A DNA stretch of 33,235 nucleotides, from NCBI GenBank assembly GCA_903905655.1, contig CAIVHG010000073.1, positions 1 to 33,235 of the forward strand, in the 5' to 3' direction. Below the pieces are notes generated by a model. It saw only the letters and a list, made by a program, of their open reading frames with translations, was not told where the DNA came from and did not search any database. The translations under genes and the position numbers were made by a program. This DNA is from an uncultured beta proteobacterium. Lineage in GTDB: Bacteria; Pseudomonadota; Gammaproteobacteria; Burkholderiales; SG8-41. Position 1 is the stretch's first letter, and each line of letters opens with the position of its first letter. Below, in pieces: positions 1 through 9,984 of this stretch.

Positions 1-101
1 ATCGGTGCCCGCCGCTCGGCGACCGGCGCCGGCTGCCTGCTGGCGCAGCCGGCGGCCAACGCGACGATGCTGACAAGGACACAACGAGCAAGCAGTTTCA
101 T
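1..101 (-). CDS. nlpD: NlpD-like lipoprotein, N-terminal fragment (cut by window edge)
   Basis: Only the first 33 complete codons are present, running off the left edge. The reading starts at the ATG whose first bases overlap the pcm stop (ATGA, 98-101). The peptide begins [19 protein letters not shown], a short basic N-terminus, a hydrophobic core and a lipobox-like AAGC with Leu at -4, so the mature protein would start at Cys19. A Pro/Ala/Arg-rich stretch follows. NlpD is an outer-membrane lipoprotein with LysM and degenerate LytM domains that activates septal amidases. Neither domain is visible here. The identity rests on the lipoprotein signal plus position directly after surE-pcm, where nlpD and then rpoS are normally found in beta- and gammaproteobacteria. 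Another lipoprotein remains possible. Confidence 0.62.
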   Translation of the reverse strand, partial: MKLLARCVLVSIVALAAGCASRQPAPVAERRAP

Positions 102-763
102 TCGACCCCCGCCACCAAAGGTACGAAGCGCACGGCATCATAGCGCGTCTCAACGACCCCGACATCATTGCGCTCGAGCATGCACAGCGTCTGTCCGCCG
201 ACCGCGGACGGGCCCAGAGGCAGAAGCATGCGGCCCCCCGGTGCAAGTTGCTCGAGCAGCGCTTGCGGCACCGATGACGATGCCGCGGCGACGATAATGG
301 TATCAAATGGTGCTGCCTCCGGCAGCCCGAAATTGCCATCCGCGTGCTTCAGGCGCACGTATCCCAGACGCAGTTGGGCCAGGTTCTTGCGGGCCCGGCC
401 GAGCAGGGCGTCGATGCGCTCGAGCGCGAACACCTGGCGCTCGAGCATCGCCAGCACCGCGGTCTGATAGCCGCATCCGGCGCCCACCTCCAACGTCGTG
501 CCCAGTTCGCGCCCCTTGATCAACAGTTCTATCATGCGCGCCACGACGTAGGGTTGCGAGATGGTCTGCTGGAAACCGATGGGCAGGGCGGTGTCATCGT
601 AGGCGCGCGAGGCCAGCGCCTCCTCGACGAAGATGTGGCGCGGGATCTCGTACATGACGTTGAGCACCGCTTCGTCCGCGATGCCCAGCTCGCGCAGCCG
701 CTCGATCATGCGCATGCGGGTGCGCTGCGAGGTCATGCCGATGCCTGACAGATTTGAGCTCAT
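98..763 (-). CDS. pcm: Protein-L-isoaspartate O-methyltransferase
   Basis: This cytoplasmic enzyme repairs proteins by methylating L-isoaspartyl residues with S-adenosylmethionine. The 221-residue product fits the family length. It carries the class I methyltransferase motif [17 protein letters not shown], the substrate-side segment [16 protein letters not shown], and later [20 protein letters not shown] followed by [10 protein letters not shown]. The open frame extends further upstream but there lies inside surE. I choose the ATG at 763 because it overlaps the surE stop as ATGA, which implies translational coupling. The stop likewise overlaps the next gene by ATGA. The pairing with SurE is the common stress-survival arrangement. 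Confidence 0.95.
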   Translation of the reverse strand: MSSNLSGIGMTSQRTRMRMIERLRELGIADEAVLNVMYEIPRHIFVEEALASRAYDDTALPIGFQQTISQPYVVARMIELLIKGRELGTTLEVGAGCGYQTAVLAMLERQVFALERIDALLGRARKNLAQLRLGYVRLKHADGNFGLPEAAPFDTIIVAAASSSVPQALLEQLAPGGRMLLPLGPSAVGGQTLCMLERNDVGVVETRYDAVRFVPLVAGVE

Positions 764-1500
764 GCGAGCCAATTCTTGTTGCCTTCCAATTGCGAATATT
801 TCGTGAGATCCATTTGCAAGGGCGTCACCGAAACCGCGCCGCGCGCAACTGCATAGAAATCGGTGCCCTCGCCCGCGTCCTGCGCACTGCCGGCAGCGCC
901 GACCCAATACACGGTTTCGCCGCGCGGCGTGCTCGTCTTCACTACCGGCTCGGCCTTGTGCCTGCGGCCGAGCCGCGTGACTTCGATGCCCGCTAGACTA
1001 CCATAGGGCACATCCGGCACGTTAATGTTGAGCAGCGTCGGCTGCGCGAGCGGGCTGCGCGAATGACGTTCCACCATTTCAACGACGATGCGCGCCGCAG
1101 TATCGAAATGATCCGCCCCGCTGGCCACCAGCGACACCGCCACCGACGGGATGCCCAGCAAAAATCCCTCGGTCGCCGCCGCCACGGTGCCGGAGTAGAT
1201 CGTGTCGTCCCCCATGTTGGCGCTGTGATTCACCCCGGAAATCACCATATCCGGCAATTCCCCGAGCAGTCCGGTCACTGCGAGGTGCACGCAGTCGGTC
1301 GGCGTGCCGTTCACGAAGTAAAAACCATTGGCTGCCTGGCGCACGGAGAGCGGACGGTCGAGCGTCAGCGAATTGCTGGCGCCGCTACGATCGCGCTCCG
1401 GGGCGACCACGGTGATTTTCGCGAACCCGGCCAGCGCTTCGGCAAGCGCCGCAAGGCCCGGCGCGAAATAGCCGTCGTCGTTGCTCAGCAGAATGTGCAT
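760..1500 (-). CDS. surE: 5'/3'-nucleotidase SurE
   Basis: SurE is a metal-dependent nucleoside monophosphate phosphatase (also acting on exopolyphosphate in some species) linked to stationary-phase survival. The 246-residue protein starts [15 protein letters not shown], with the metal-binding Asp8-Asp9 pair. Ser39 lies in the RSGASNS segment and Asn91 in [11 protein letters not shown], matching the family's metal ligands. The length is typical. It overlaps pcm by 4 nt. No good Shine-Dalgarno is visible before the ATG, but an extended -10 lies about 110 nt upstream. The 280-base gap to malQ suggests its own promoter. Confidence 0.96.
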   Translation of the reverse strand: MHILLSNDDGYFAPGLAALAEALAGFAKITVVAPERDRSGASNSLTLDRPLSVRQAANGFYFVNGTPTDCVHLAVTGLLGELPDMVISGVNHSANMGDDTIYSGTVAAATEGFLLGIPSVAVSLVASGADHFDTAARIVVEMVERHSRSPLAQPTLLNINVPDVPYGSLAGIEVTRLGRRHKAEPVVKTSTPRGETVYWVGAAGSAQDAGEGTDFYAVARGAVSVTPLQMDLTKYSQLEGNKNWLA

Positions 1501-1606
1501 ATAGCGTATGCGCTGCGCGGCGCGCCATAGCCATGCAGCACCTGCAGTACAGGGCGTGCCGCGGCGGACAGATGATGAGGAAATGCTTTGTGCATAGGCC
1601 GAAAAA

Positions 1607-1615
1607 AGTATAACA
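1607..1615 (-). promoter_or_regulatory. Extended -10 promoter candidate for surE-pcm-nlpD
   Basis: Read on the minus strand the bases are TGTTATACT, an extended -10 (TGn plus a 5/6 TATAAT match). A T-rich start region lies just downstream. No convincing -35 is present, as is usual for extended -10 promoters. It sits about 107 nt upstream of the surE start, in the only gap before this operon. Confidence 0.5.
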
Positions 1616-1780
1616 CGCGCCGCCTGCTGCCGCGTTCCGGCGTTATGCGCGCCCCGGCTTACTGCGAGTGCCTTATTCGCGAAGTCCCATAACCGCTAGC
1701 AATGTGTTCGCTGACTGCGAGCGCCGCATTCGCGGTATTTTCTGGCCACGATCGGTCCTATGCGTTGATATTCTGGATCG

Positions 1781-4000
1781 TTAGGTTTTATGCGGCGGCC
1801 GCGGCGTCTGGCGCGCAGCGCGCACCGCTGCCACCGCAGCCGCAAGCTGGCAAAAGCGCGGTTCCACGCTCCAGCGCTCGAGCGCGAGCGGCAATTTGCG
1901 CAGCCAGTTGGGATATTCATGCACCGTGCCCGGCAGGTTGGCCTGCTCGAGCACGCCGAGCACGTCCTCGAACTGCACGACCATCAGCGCAGCGGCGCTG
2001 CACGCCATGTAGACATGCAGCGCAATCGCCAGCTCGGCGCTATAGCCGGATTCAGAGTACGTCTGCGCGCTCACCGTAGCCGGCAGCAGTCCCGCGCGCT
2101 CAAGCGCAGTGAGCAACGCGGCGCGCTCATGCGCGCGCCCATTTACCATGGCATCGCGCATTTCAGAATTCGGGAACAGCCCGAGCGCGTCGCGCAGCTC
2201 CATGTCACGGCCCTGCCAATAGCCGGCCAGCGTCGGCAGATCGTGGGTAGTGCCCACGACCAGCGCGGCGCCCGGGTAATCCGCGGGCGCCTTGAACTGG
2301 CCGCCGTCGCGCTCGAACATCAGCACGCGGTAGGACAGCACGCCGGCGCTGTGCAGGGTCGCGCGCACTTCGGGCGGCACCGTGCCTAGATCTTCGCCGA
2401 TCACCAGACAGCGATGGCGCTGGCTTTCCAGCGCCAGGATGCCGAGCGCCTCCGCGTACGGATAGATCACATACGCCCCCTGATCCGCAGCCACGCCGCA
2501 CGGCACCCAGTAGAGCCGCGCCAGCCCCATCACGTGGTCGATGCGCAACGCACCTGCGTGCGCCATGTTGGCGCGCAGCGCAGCAATGAGCGGAGCAAAG
2601 GAAGCGGCAGCCAGCCGCTCCGGGACCAGCGGCGGCAGTCCCCAGTCCTGGCCCAGCAGATTGAAATCGTCGGGCGGCGCGCCTACGCTTGCGCCGAGCG
2701 CATACATGCTTTGATGCGCCCACGCCTCCGCCCCCCCGCGATCGACGGAGACCGCCAGATCGGCATATAAGCCAATGCTAAGTCCCAGCTCGAAGCAGCG
2801 CTGCTCGATCCCCGCGAGCTGCAGATCGGCCTGCCACTGCAGATAAGCATAGAACTCCACGCGCTCGCGTTGGGCTCGCGCAAAATCGTTTACCGCCGCG
2901 CCGTCGGGATCCCGGTAATGCTCCGGCCACTGCTGCCAGGCTCCGTTATTTGGATCGCCGTTCTGCAGATGCTCCTGCAGCGCCTCGAAGATCGCGTGCC
3001 GCTCGAGGGCCGCACCCTGCGCGGCGCAATATTCGCGGAATGAGCGAGCGCGCGCGGTATCGTCCGCCAGATGATGGCTCCGAAAATGCGCGTACAGCAT
3101 CTCGAGCAGCGGCCGCTTGACCGCCGCTACCCCTGCGTAATCGACGAACTCCGTGTCGCGCAGCCGCTGGAGTTCGGCGCGGAACGCCGCCGATCCAACC
3201 ATATCGCGAGCCGTCGCGGATTCCTGACAATCTGCGATGGCTTCCACGTCTAGGTAGAGCACGTTGACGTAACTGCGGCTCGACGGACTGTACGGGCTGA
3301 TGTGCAGCGGATTATTCAAGTACAACGCGTGCAGAGGGTTCACGCCGAGCACCGCTGCGCCACGCCCGGCCCACAATTCCAGCGCAGCGCGCAGATCCGT
3401 GAAATCGCCGATGCCCCAGTTTCTCTCCGAACGCAGGCCGTAGAGCTGCACTGCGCCGCCCCACAGGCGGCCGCCGGATGCGATCGGCTCCGGCTGATAG
3501 CAGCGCTGCGGAGCCACGATCAGATCAGCTGTAGCGAGCAGTCGCCCCTGGTCCGACAACTCGAGCTTGTGATAACCAGGTGGCAGGACCGGCGGCAAGG
3601 GCAGCACGCGCAGGTCGATGCGCTCGCCGTCGATGTGCGCCTCCTCGGCCACGGTGAGCGTGCGGGCATCAAAATCCGCACTGTGTATGCGGCCGCATTC
3701 TTCCTTCACCTGCCAATGCAGCACACGGCCCTCCAGCGCCGCCGGCAAGCGCATGCGCAGCCCGTCATGCAGCGCAGACTCGCGCACCACGATCGCTGCC
3801 GGCACGATCGTGCGCCAACGCACGCGGTGGTAGAGGGTCAGCGCCGCTTCAACTTCTGCAGAGGTGGCGGCCGCAACCCCCATGGCCGCAAGCAGCGCGC
3901 ACACCACCTCCTCGCTCGCCTCGCGCCACACGCCGCGGATGTCGTGATAAGCGAGCTGAATGCCGTGACATCCGGCGAGCTCGGCCAGCCGCGCATCCAT
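1781..4000 (-). CDS. malQ: 4-alpha-glucanotransferase (amylomaltase, GH77)
   Basis: MalQ transfers maltodextrin segments between glucans and releases glucose. It works with the debranching enzyme and phosphorylase encoded nearby. The GH77 catalytic residues are visible: nucleophile Asp488 in RIDHVMGLARLYWVP, acid/base Glu536 in LVIGEDLGTVP, and Asp587 in TTHDLPTLAGYW. Their spacings (48 and 51) match the family. The N-terminal ~170 residues are the extension typical of proteobacterial MalQ. The open frame runs 29 codons further up, but I take the ATG at 4000 (739 residues) because GGGGAG sits seven bases before it. The gap to glgX is 40 nt, consistent with a glgB-glgX-malQ operon. Confidence 0.95.
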   Translation of the reverse strand: MDARLAELAGCHGIQLAYHDIRGVWREASEEVVCALLAAMGVAAATSAEVEAALTLYHRVRWRTIVPAAIVVRESALHDGLRMRLPAALEGRVLHWQVKEECGRIHSADFDARTLTVAEEAHIDGERIDLRVLPLPPVLPPGYHKLELSDQGRLLATADLIVAPQRCYQPEPIASGGRLWGGAVQLYGLRSERNWGIGDFTDLRAALELWAGRGAAVLGVNPLHALYLNNPLHISPYSPSSRSYVNVLYLDVEAIADCQESATARDMVGSAAFRAELQRLRDTEFVDYAGVAAVKRPLLEMLYAHFRSHHLADDTARARSFREYCAAQGAALERHAIFEALQEHLQNGDPNNGAWQQWPEHYRDPDGAAVNDFARAQRERVEFYAYLQWQADLQLAGIEQRCFELGLSIGLYADLAVSVDRGGAEAWAHQSMYALGASVGAPPDDFNLLGQDWGLPPLVPERLAAASFAPLIAALRANMAHAGALRIDHVMGLARLYWVPCGVAADQGAYVIYPYAEALGILALESQRHRCLVIGEDLGTVPPEVRATLHSAGVLSYRVLMFERDGGQFKAPADYPGAALVVGTTHDLPTLAGYWQGRDMELRDALGLFPNSEMRDAMVNGRAHERAALLTALERAGLLPATVSAQTYSESGYSAELAIALHVYMACSAAALMVVQFEDVLGVLEQANLPGTVHEYPNWLRKLPLALERWSVEPRFCQLAAAVAAVRAARQTPRPPHKT

Positions 4001-4040
4001 TACGCGCTCCCCGAAAAAAGCAACGTAGCGCGGCCGCGCT

Positions 4041-6188
4041 TCATGGGCGCCCGGGCAGCTCGCGCAGCAGCGCAAGCGAACGCCCATGCAGCAGATAATC
4101 GCCGCCTACGGGGGCGGACTTCGATTGCGGCGCGCCGTCCTCGAGCGCGGTATCGAATTCGAGCAGCCACTCGCGCGCGCCGTTGAGCTCAGGCAGGCGA
4201 AACGCGATGGTGTCGTGATGCGCGTTGAACAGCACCAGAAAATTGGCGTCATGTATCGCATGGCTGCGCGCATCGGCGTCCTGCAGCGCATCGCCGGACA
4301 GATAAACGCCCAGGCAGCGCGCGTAATCCTTGTTCCACTCCTCAGTGGTCATCTCGATGCCATCCGGCATCAGCCACACGATGTCCTTGCACGCCGCGCC
4401 CGGCGGCGGACGCCCCTCGAAGAAATCGTGGCGGCGAAAGATCGGATGCCTGCGGCGCAATGCGATCAGCCGTATCGAAAACTCGAGCAGGCGCTCGTCC
4501 GCTGGGGCTAGCGCCCAATCAATCCACGCCTGTGGATTGTCCTGGCAGTACGCGTTGTTGTTGCCGAGCTGCGTGCCGCCCATCTCATCTCCCGCGCGCA
4601 GCATCGGCACACCCTGCGACAGCAGCAGTGTGGCGAGCAGATTGCGCTTCTGGCGTTCGCGCAACGCTCCGATCGCAGGATCGCCGGTCGGCCCTTCGAC
4701 GCCGCAGTTCCAGGACACGTTATGGTTATGGCCGTCCCGGTTGTGTTCCCCGTTGGGCTCGTTGTGCTTGGCGTCGTACGAGACCAGATCGTGCAACGTA
4801 AATCCGTCGTGCGCCGCGATGAAATTGATGCTCGCGCTGGTGCCCCGGCCATTGTGCGCATATAGATCTGCGGAGCCGGTCAGCCGGCGCGCGAAGTTGC
4901 CGATGAGCCCGCGGTCGCCCTTCCAGTACGCGCGCATGGTATCGCGATACTGGTCGTTCCACTCCGCCCAGCGGTTTGGAAAGTTGCCAACCTGGTAGCC
5001 GCTGCCGCCCAGGTCCCAGGGTTCCGCGATCAGCTTCACCTGCGACAACACCGGGTCCTGGGCCAGCACATCGAAGAACGAGCCGCCGCCGTCGAACGCG
5101 TCGTGCTCGCGTGCGAGCGCCACCGCGAGATCGAAGCGAAAGCCGTCGACATGCATCTCCGTCACCCAATATCGCAGCGAATCCGCAATCAGCTGCAGCA
5201 CGCGCGGATGCTGTGCATTGAGCGTGTTGCCGCAGCCCGTGTAGTCGACGTAATAGCGCGGGTCTTCCGGCTTCAGCCGGTAGTAAGAGGCGTTGTCGAT
5301 GCCGCGAAAGCAGAGCGTCGGACCGAACTGGTCGGCTTCGGCGGTATGGTTGTAGACAACATCGAGGATCACCTCGATGCCTGCGGAATGCAGCGCCTTT
5401 ACCATGGTCTTGAACTCGGCCACGCTGCCGGAAGCGCAATAGCGCATCTCGGGAGCGAAGTAACCGATACTGTTGTAGCCCCAGTAATTGCGCAGCCCGC
5501 GCTCCACCAGCGGGCGGTCATCGATAAAGGCATGCACCGGCAGGAGTTCGATGGTGGTGACGCCGAGCCGGCGCAGATGATCGATCACCGCCGGCGAGCT
5601 CAGCCCGGCATAGCTCCCGCGCAACGCCGGCGGCACCTGCGGATGACGCCGGGTATAACCAGCGACGTGCATCTCATAGATCACCATGTCGTTGCTGGGC
5701 ACGTTGGGCCGGCGGTCGTCGCCCCAGCTGAAAGCGCTGTCGACGACCACGCTCTTGGGCACGCCGCCCGCATTGTCGCGGTGGTCAAACGACAGGTCTT
5801 CGCGCTTGCTGCCGAGCGTGTAGCCGTAATGCGCATCGCTCCAGCGCAGCGCGCCGCTGATGCAGTGCGCGTACGGATCGAGCAGCAGCTTGTGCGGATT
5901 GAAGCGGTGCCCCCGCTCGGGCTCATAGGGTCCATGGACGCGATAGCCATAGTGCATCCCGGGCCGCGCTTCAGGCAGGTAGCAATGCCAGACGTGATGC
6001 GTGCGCTCGCGAAGCGCAATGCGCTGCAGTTCGCGTTTGCCGCTCGCGTCGAATACGCACAACTCGACCTGTAGCGCGTGCTCCGAGAATAGCGCAAAGT
6101 TGACACCCTCCCCGTCCCAGGTCGCGCCATGCGGGTAAGGGCGCCCCGGCCACACCGCGCTGATCGGCTGCAGGGGCTGCTGGCTCAT
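4041..6188 (-). CDS. glgX: Glycogen debranching enzyme GlgX (GH13)
   Basis: GlgX hydrolyses the alpha-1,6 branches of phosphorylase-limit glycogen, releasing short maltodextrins for MalQ and GlgP. The 715-residue protein has an N-terminal CBM48-like region (TWDGEGVNFALFSEHA) and a GH13 barrel. The nucleophile is Asp353 in MHVDGFRFDLAVAL, the acid Glu389 in LIAEPWDLGGSGYQVG, and the transition-state Asp461 in NFIAAHDGFTLHD. Length is close to the usual isoamylase-type GlgX. An in-frame ATG two codons earlier (6194) is possible. I prefer 6188 because a GGGTGG sequence then lies six bases upstream instead of abutting the start. It starts 37 nt after glgB ends. Confidence 0.96.
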   Translation of the reverse strand: MSQQPLQPISAVWPGRPYPHGATWDGEGVNFALFSEHALQVELCVFDASGKRELQRIALRERTHHVWHCYLPEARPGMHYGYRVHGPYEPERGHRFNPHKLLLDPYAHCISGALRWSDAHYGYTLGSKREDLSFDHRDNAGGVPKSVVVDSAFSWGDDRRPNVPSNDMVIYEMHVAGYTRRHPQVPPALRGSYAGLSSPAVIDHLRRLGVTTIELLPVHAFIDDRPLVERGLRNYWGYNSIGYFAPEMRYCASGSVAEFKTMVKALHSAGIEVILDVVYNHTAEADQFGPTLCFRGIDNASYYRLKPEDPRYYVDYTGCGNTLNAQHPRVLQLIADSLRYWVTEMHVDGFRFDLAVALAREHDAFDGGGSFFDVLAQDPVLSQVKLIAEPWDLGGSGYQVGNFPNRWAEWNDQYRDTMRAYWKGDRGLIGNFARRLTGSADLYAHNGRGTSASINFIAAHDGFTLHDLVSYDAKHNEPNGEHNRDGHNHNVSWNCGVEGPTGDPAIGALRERQKRNLLATLLLSQGVPMLRAGDEMGGTQLGNNNAYCQDNPQAWIDWALAPADERLLEFSIRLIALRRRHPIFRRHDFFEGRPPPGAACKDIVWLMPDGIEMTTEEWNKDYARCLGVYLSGDALQDADARSHAIHDANFLVLFNAHHDTIAFRLPELNGAREWLLEFDTALEDGAPQSKSAPVGGDYLLHGRSLALLRELPGRP

Positions 6189-6225
6189 CGGCATCCACCC
6201 GCCGGCAAGCTGCGCAAACTCACGC

Positions 6226-8088
<1,863 letters not shown>

Positions 8089-8147
8089 GTGCGCTCATAA
8101 TCCGTGCTGCAGTGCGCGCCGCCAAAGGGCAGCGCCCGTCCAAGCTC

Positions 8148-8153
8148 ATTATA
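8148..8153 (-). promoter_or_regulatory. glgB: -10 element, glgB operon promoter candidate
   Basis: The minus strand reads TATAAT, an exact sigma-70 -10, in the context GCGCATATAATGAGC. It would start transcription near 8141, giving a leader of roughly 50 nt before glgB. No good -35 is seen at 16-18 bases, so an activator may be needed. Confidence 0.45.
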
Positions 8154-8326
8154 TGCGCCGTGATGGTGCGCGCCTTGCGCTCACTAGAGTTTGAGCAAGA
8201 ACGAGGCCAGGACCGAAACACCCCTTGCATCCTGAGCGCAAGCGGCGGCGACTCATCAGGCGCACAGGATTGCCGTGGCACGCTGGACATGCAAGAATTT
8301 GCGATGCTGCCGTTGCCCCCTGGAAC

Positions 8327-8341
8327 AGGCACATAATTTGC
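8327..8341 (+). promoter_or_regulatory. Sigma-54-like -24/-12 candidate upstream of glgA
   Basis: The plus strand reads AGGCAC, five bases, then TTGC. The invariant GG and GC are 12 bases apart, the spacing required for sigma-54. The first T of the consensus TGGCAC is replaced by A. It sits about 125 nt before the glgA ATG. One such match in GC-rich DNA can occur by chance. Confidence 0.25.
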
Positions 8342-8465
8342 GACTCAGCTTGCAACCACGCTCCGATGCTGGTGACATGGCGCACATAGAAAACTCCGAT
8401 CAATCATCGCGCTCGGCTAGCCGGGCGTGCATTCTAAAACTCTCACAACCCGGCATCTGCAGATC

Positions 8466-9923
8466 ATGGCCAACCAAGCATTGCGCGTACTTTTTGTAAG
8501 CTCCGAGTGCACCCCCTGGTGCAAGACGGGAGGACTCGCCGACGTCAGCGCAGCGCTACCGGCGGCGCTGCGCGCCGGCGGCGCCGATGTGCGCGTACTG
8601 CTGCCGGCCTACGGCTCGATGACGCAGCACGCCACCGGCGACTACGTCGAGATCGCAGCGCGGAACCGCTTTCCGTCGGCACGCGTGCTGAGCGCGACGC
8701 TGCCGAACGGGGTACCGGCCCTGCTCATCGACTGCCCCGAACTCTACGCGCGTGGAGGCGGGCCCTATGGTGACGACAAGGGCATCGACTGGCCGGACAA
8801 CGCGCTGCGCTTCGCCCAGCTTTCCCGTGTAGCCGCAGAGCTTTCTACGGCCTCGTCGGGCCTGCCGTGGCAGCCTCAGGTCGTGCACTGCAACGACTGG
8901 CAGACGGGTCTGGTGCCCGCCTATCTGCATTACACTGCCCAGCCGCACGCCGCGAGCGTCTACACCGTCCATAATATCTCGTTCCAGGGCCTGTTTCCGG
9001 CAACGGTCACGGAGGAAATCGGCCTGCCGCCTGAAAGCTTCTCAGTGGATGGAGTCGAGTTCTACGGTCAGTGTTCCCTGCTCAAGTGCGGTCTCGCCTA
9101 CGCGGACTGGCTGACCACCGTGAGTGCGACGTATGCGCTCGAAATTCAGCACGAGGAGTACGGGATGGGCATGCAGGGCATCGCGTCCAAGCGCCGCAAT
9201 GTCCTGTCCGGAATCCTCAACGGCATCGACACCGAGACCTGGAATCCCGCGCTCGACCCCTATCTCGCGCGCAGCTACGACGCGCACACCCTCGAGTTCA
9301 AGATCAAGAACAAGCGTGCGCTGCAGGCGCGGCTGGCTTTGCCGCAGACCGATGTGCCGCTGTTGAGCATGGTGAGCCGACTCACCGACCAGAAGGGCAT
9401 CGACCTGGTGCTGGAGATTGCCGAGCGCATCGCCGCGCTGCCCGCACAACTGGTGATATTGGGCAGCGGCATGCCGCAGTATGAAGCGCAGCTCACTCAA
9501 CTCGCGCAGCGGCATCATGGACGCATCAGCGCCACTATCGGATTCGACGAATCGCTGGCGCACCTGATCGAGGCGGGCGCCGACGTGTTTCTCATGCCCT
9601 CGCGCTATGAGCCCTGCGGCATGAATCAGATGTACAGCCAGCGCTACGGCACCCTCCCCATCGTGCGCGCCACCGGCGGGCTTGCGGATTCCGTCGAGGA
9701 TTACGACGCTGCGAGCATGAGCGGCGGCGGTTTCGTGTTTCAGGAAGCGACTGCCGCTGCGTTGCTCGTGGCCATCGAGCGTGCGCTCGCTGTTTATAAG
9801 ACGCCCGCGCGCTGGCGCACGCTGCAGCGCAATGCCATGGCGCGCGACTTCAGCTGGGATGCGAGCGCGCTGCAGTATCTCCAGATCTACCGTCAGCTTT
9901 GCAAAGCCCAGGCGCCGGGTTGA
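8466..9923 (+). CDS. glgA: Glycogen synthase GlgA (GT5)
   Basis: GlgA adds glucose from ADP-glucose to the non-reducing end of glycogen. It shows the N-terminal ADP-glucose-binding segment CKTGGLADVSAALP (Lys20 onward). It also has the HCNDWQTGLVPAYL region, the interdomain NGIDTETWNP segment, and the C-terminal GT-B signature PSRYEPCGMNQMYSQRYGT with its catalytic Glu. Length is 485 residues, typical. The frame is open from a GTG at 8427, but I start at the ATG at 8466 because the conserved LRVLFVSSECTP then follows as usual. It is the only glycogen gene on the plus strand. Its donor-making partner GlgC is not in the window. Confidence 0.95.
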   Translation: MANQALRVLFVSSECTPWCKTGGLADVSAALPAALRAGGADVRVLLPAYGSMTQHATGDYVEIAARNRFPSARVLSATLPNGVPALLIDCPELYARGGGPYGDDKGIDWPDNALRFAQLSRVAAELSTASSGLPWQPQVVHCNDWQTGLVPAYLHYTAQPHAASVYTVHNISFQGLFPATVTEEIGLPPESFSVDGVEFYGQCSLLKCGLAYADWLTTVSATYALEIQHEEYGMGMQGIASKRRNVLSGILNGIDTETWNPALDPYLARSYDAHTLEFKIKNKRALQARLALPQTDVPLLSMVSRLTDQKGIDLVLEIAERIAALPAQLVILGSGMPQYEAQLTQLAQRHHGRISATIGFDESLAHLIEAGADVFLMPSRYEPCGMNQMYSQRYGTLPIVRATGGLADSVEDYDAASMSGGGFVFQEATAAALLVAIERALAVYKTPARWRTLQRNAMARDFSWDASALQYLQIYRQLCKAQAPG

Positions 9924-9984
9924 TTCTCAGGCCAGGGTCACCTTCAGCGCGTCCGCCTTCCGCGGTTGCTCTTTTCTCGACTTG

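Larger units (their letters stand above)
8089..8465. other. Divergent glgB/glgA control region
   Basis: This 377-base gap separates glgB (leftward) from glgA (rightward). I see no gene in it; the open frames crossing it have no recognisable content. It holds a perfect TATAAT facing glgB and a -24/-12-like sequence facing glgA. It also has a 9-base direct repeat AATTTGCGA at 8296-8304 and 8335-8343. No tRNA, terminator or riboswitch-like fold was recognised. Confidence 0.6.

Noticed and set aside
1501..1600. A 36-codon frame overlapping the surE start (ATG near 1596, minus strand)
   Set aside because: It has no ribosome site or recognisable content; it overlaps surE out of frame and could be chance.
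5103..6074. A 323-residue plus-strand frame opposite glgX
   Set aside because: No recognisable domain and antisense to the GlgX barrel.
8275..8300. TGGCAC at 8276 as a sigma-54 promoter
   Set aside because: The GG-to-GC spacing is 14, two bases too long; the later AGGCAC site at 8327 has the correct spacing.
8319..8345. Possible second regulatory gene or small RNA between glgB and glgA
   Set aside because: No paired stem with a T tract and no convincing short reading frame; only promoter-like sequences are supported.
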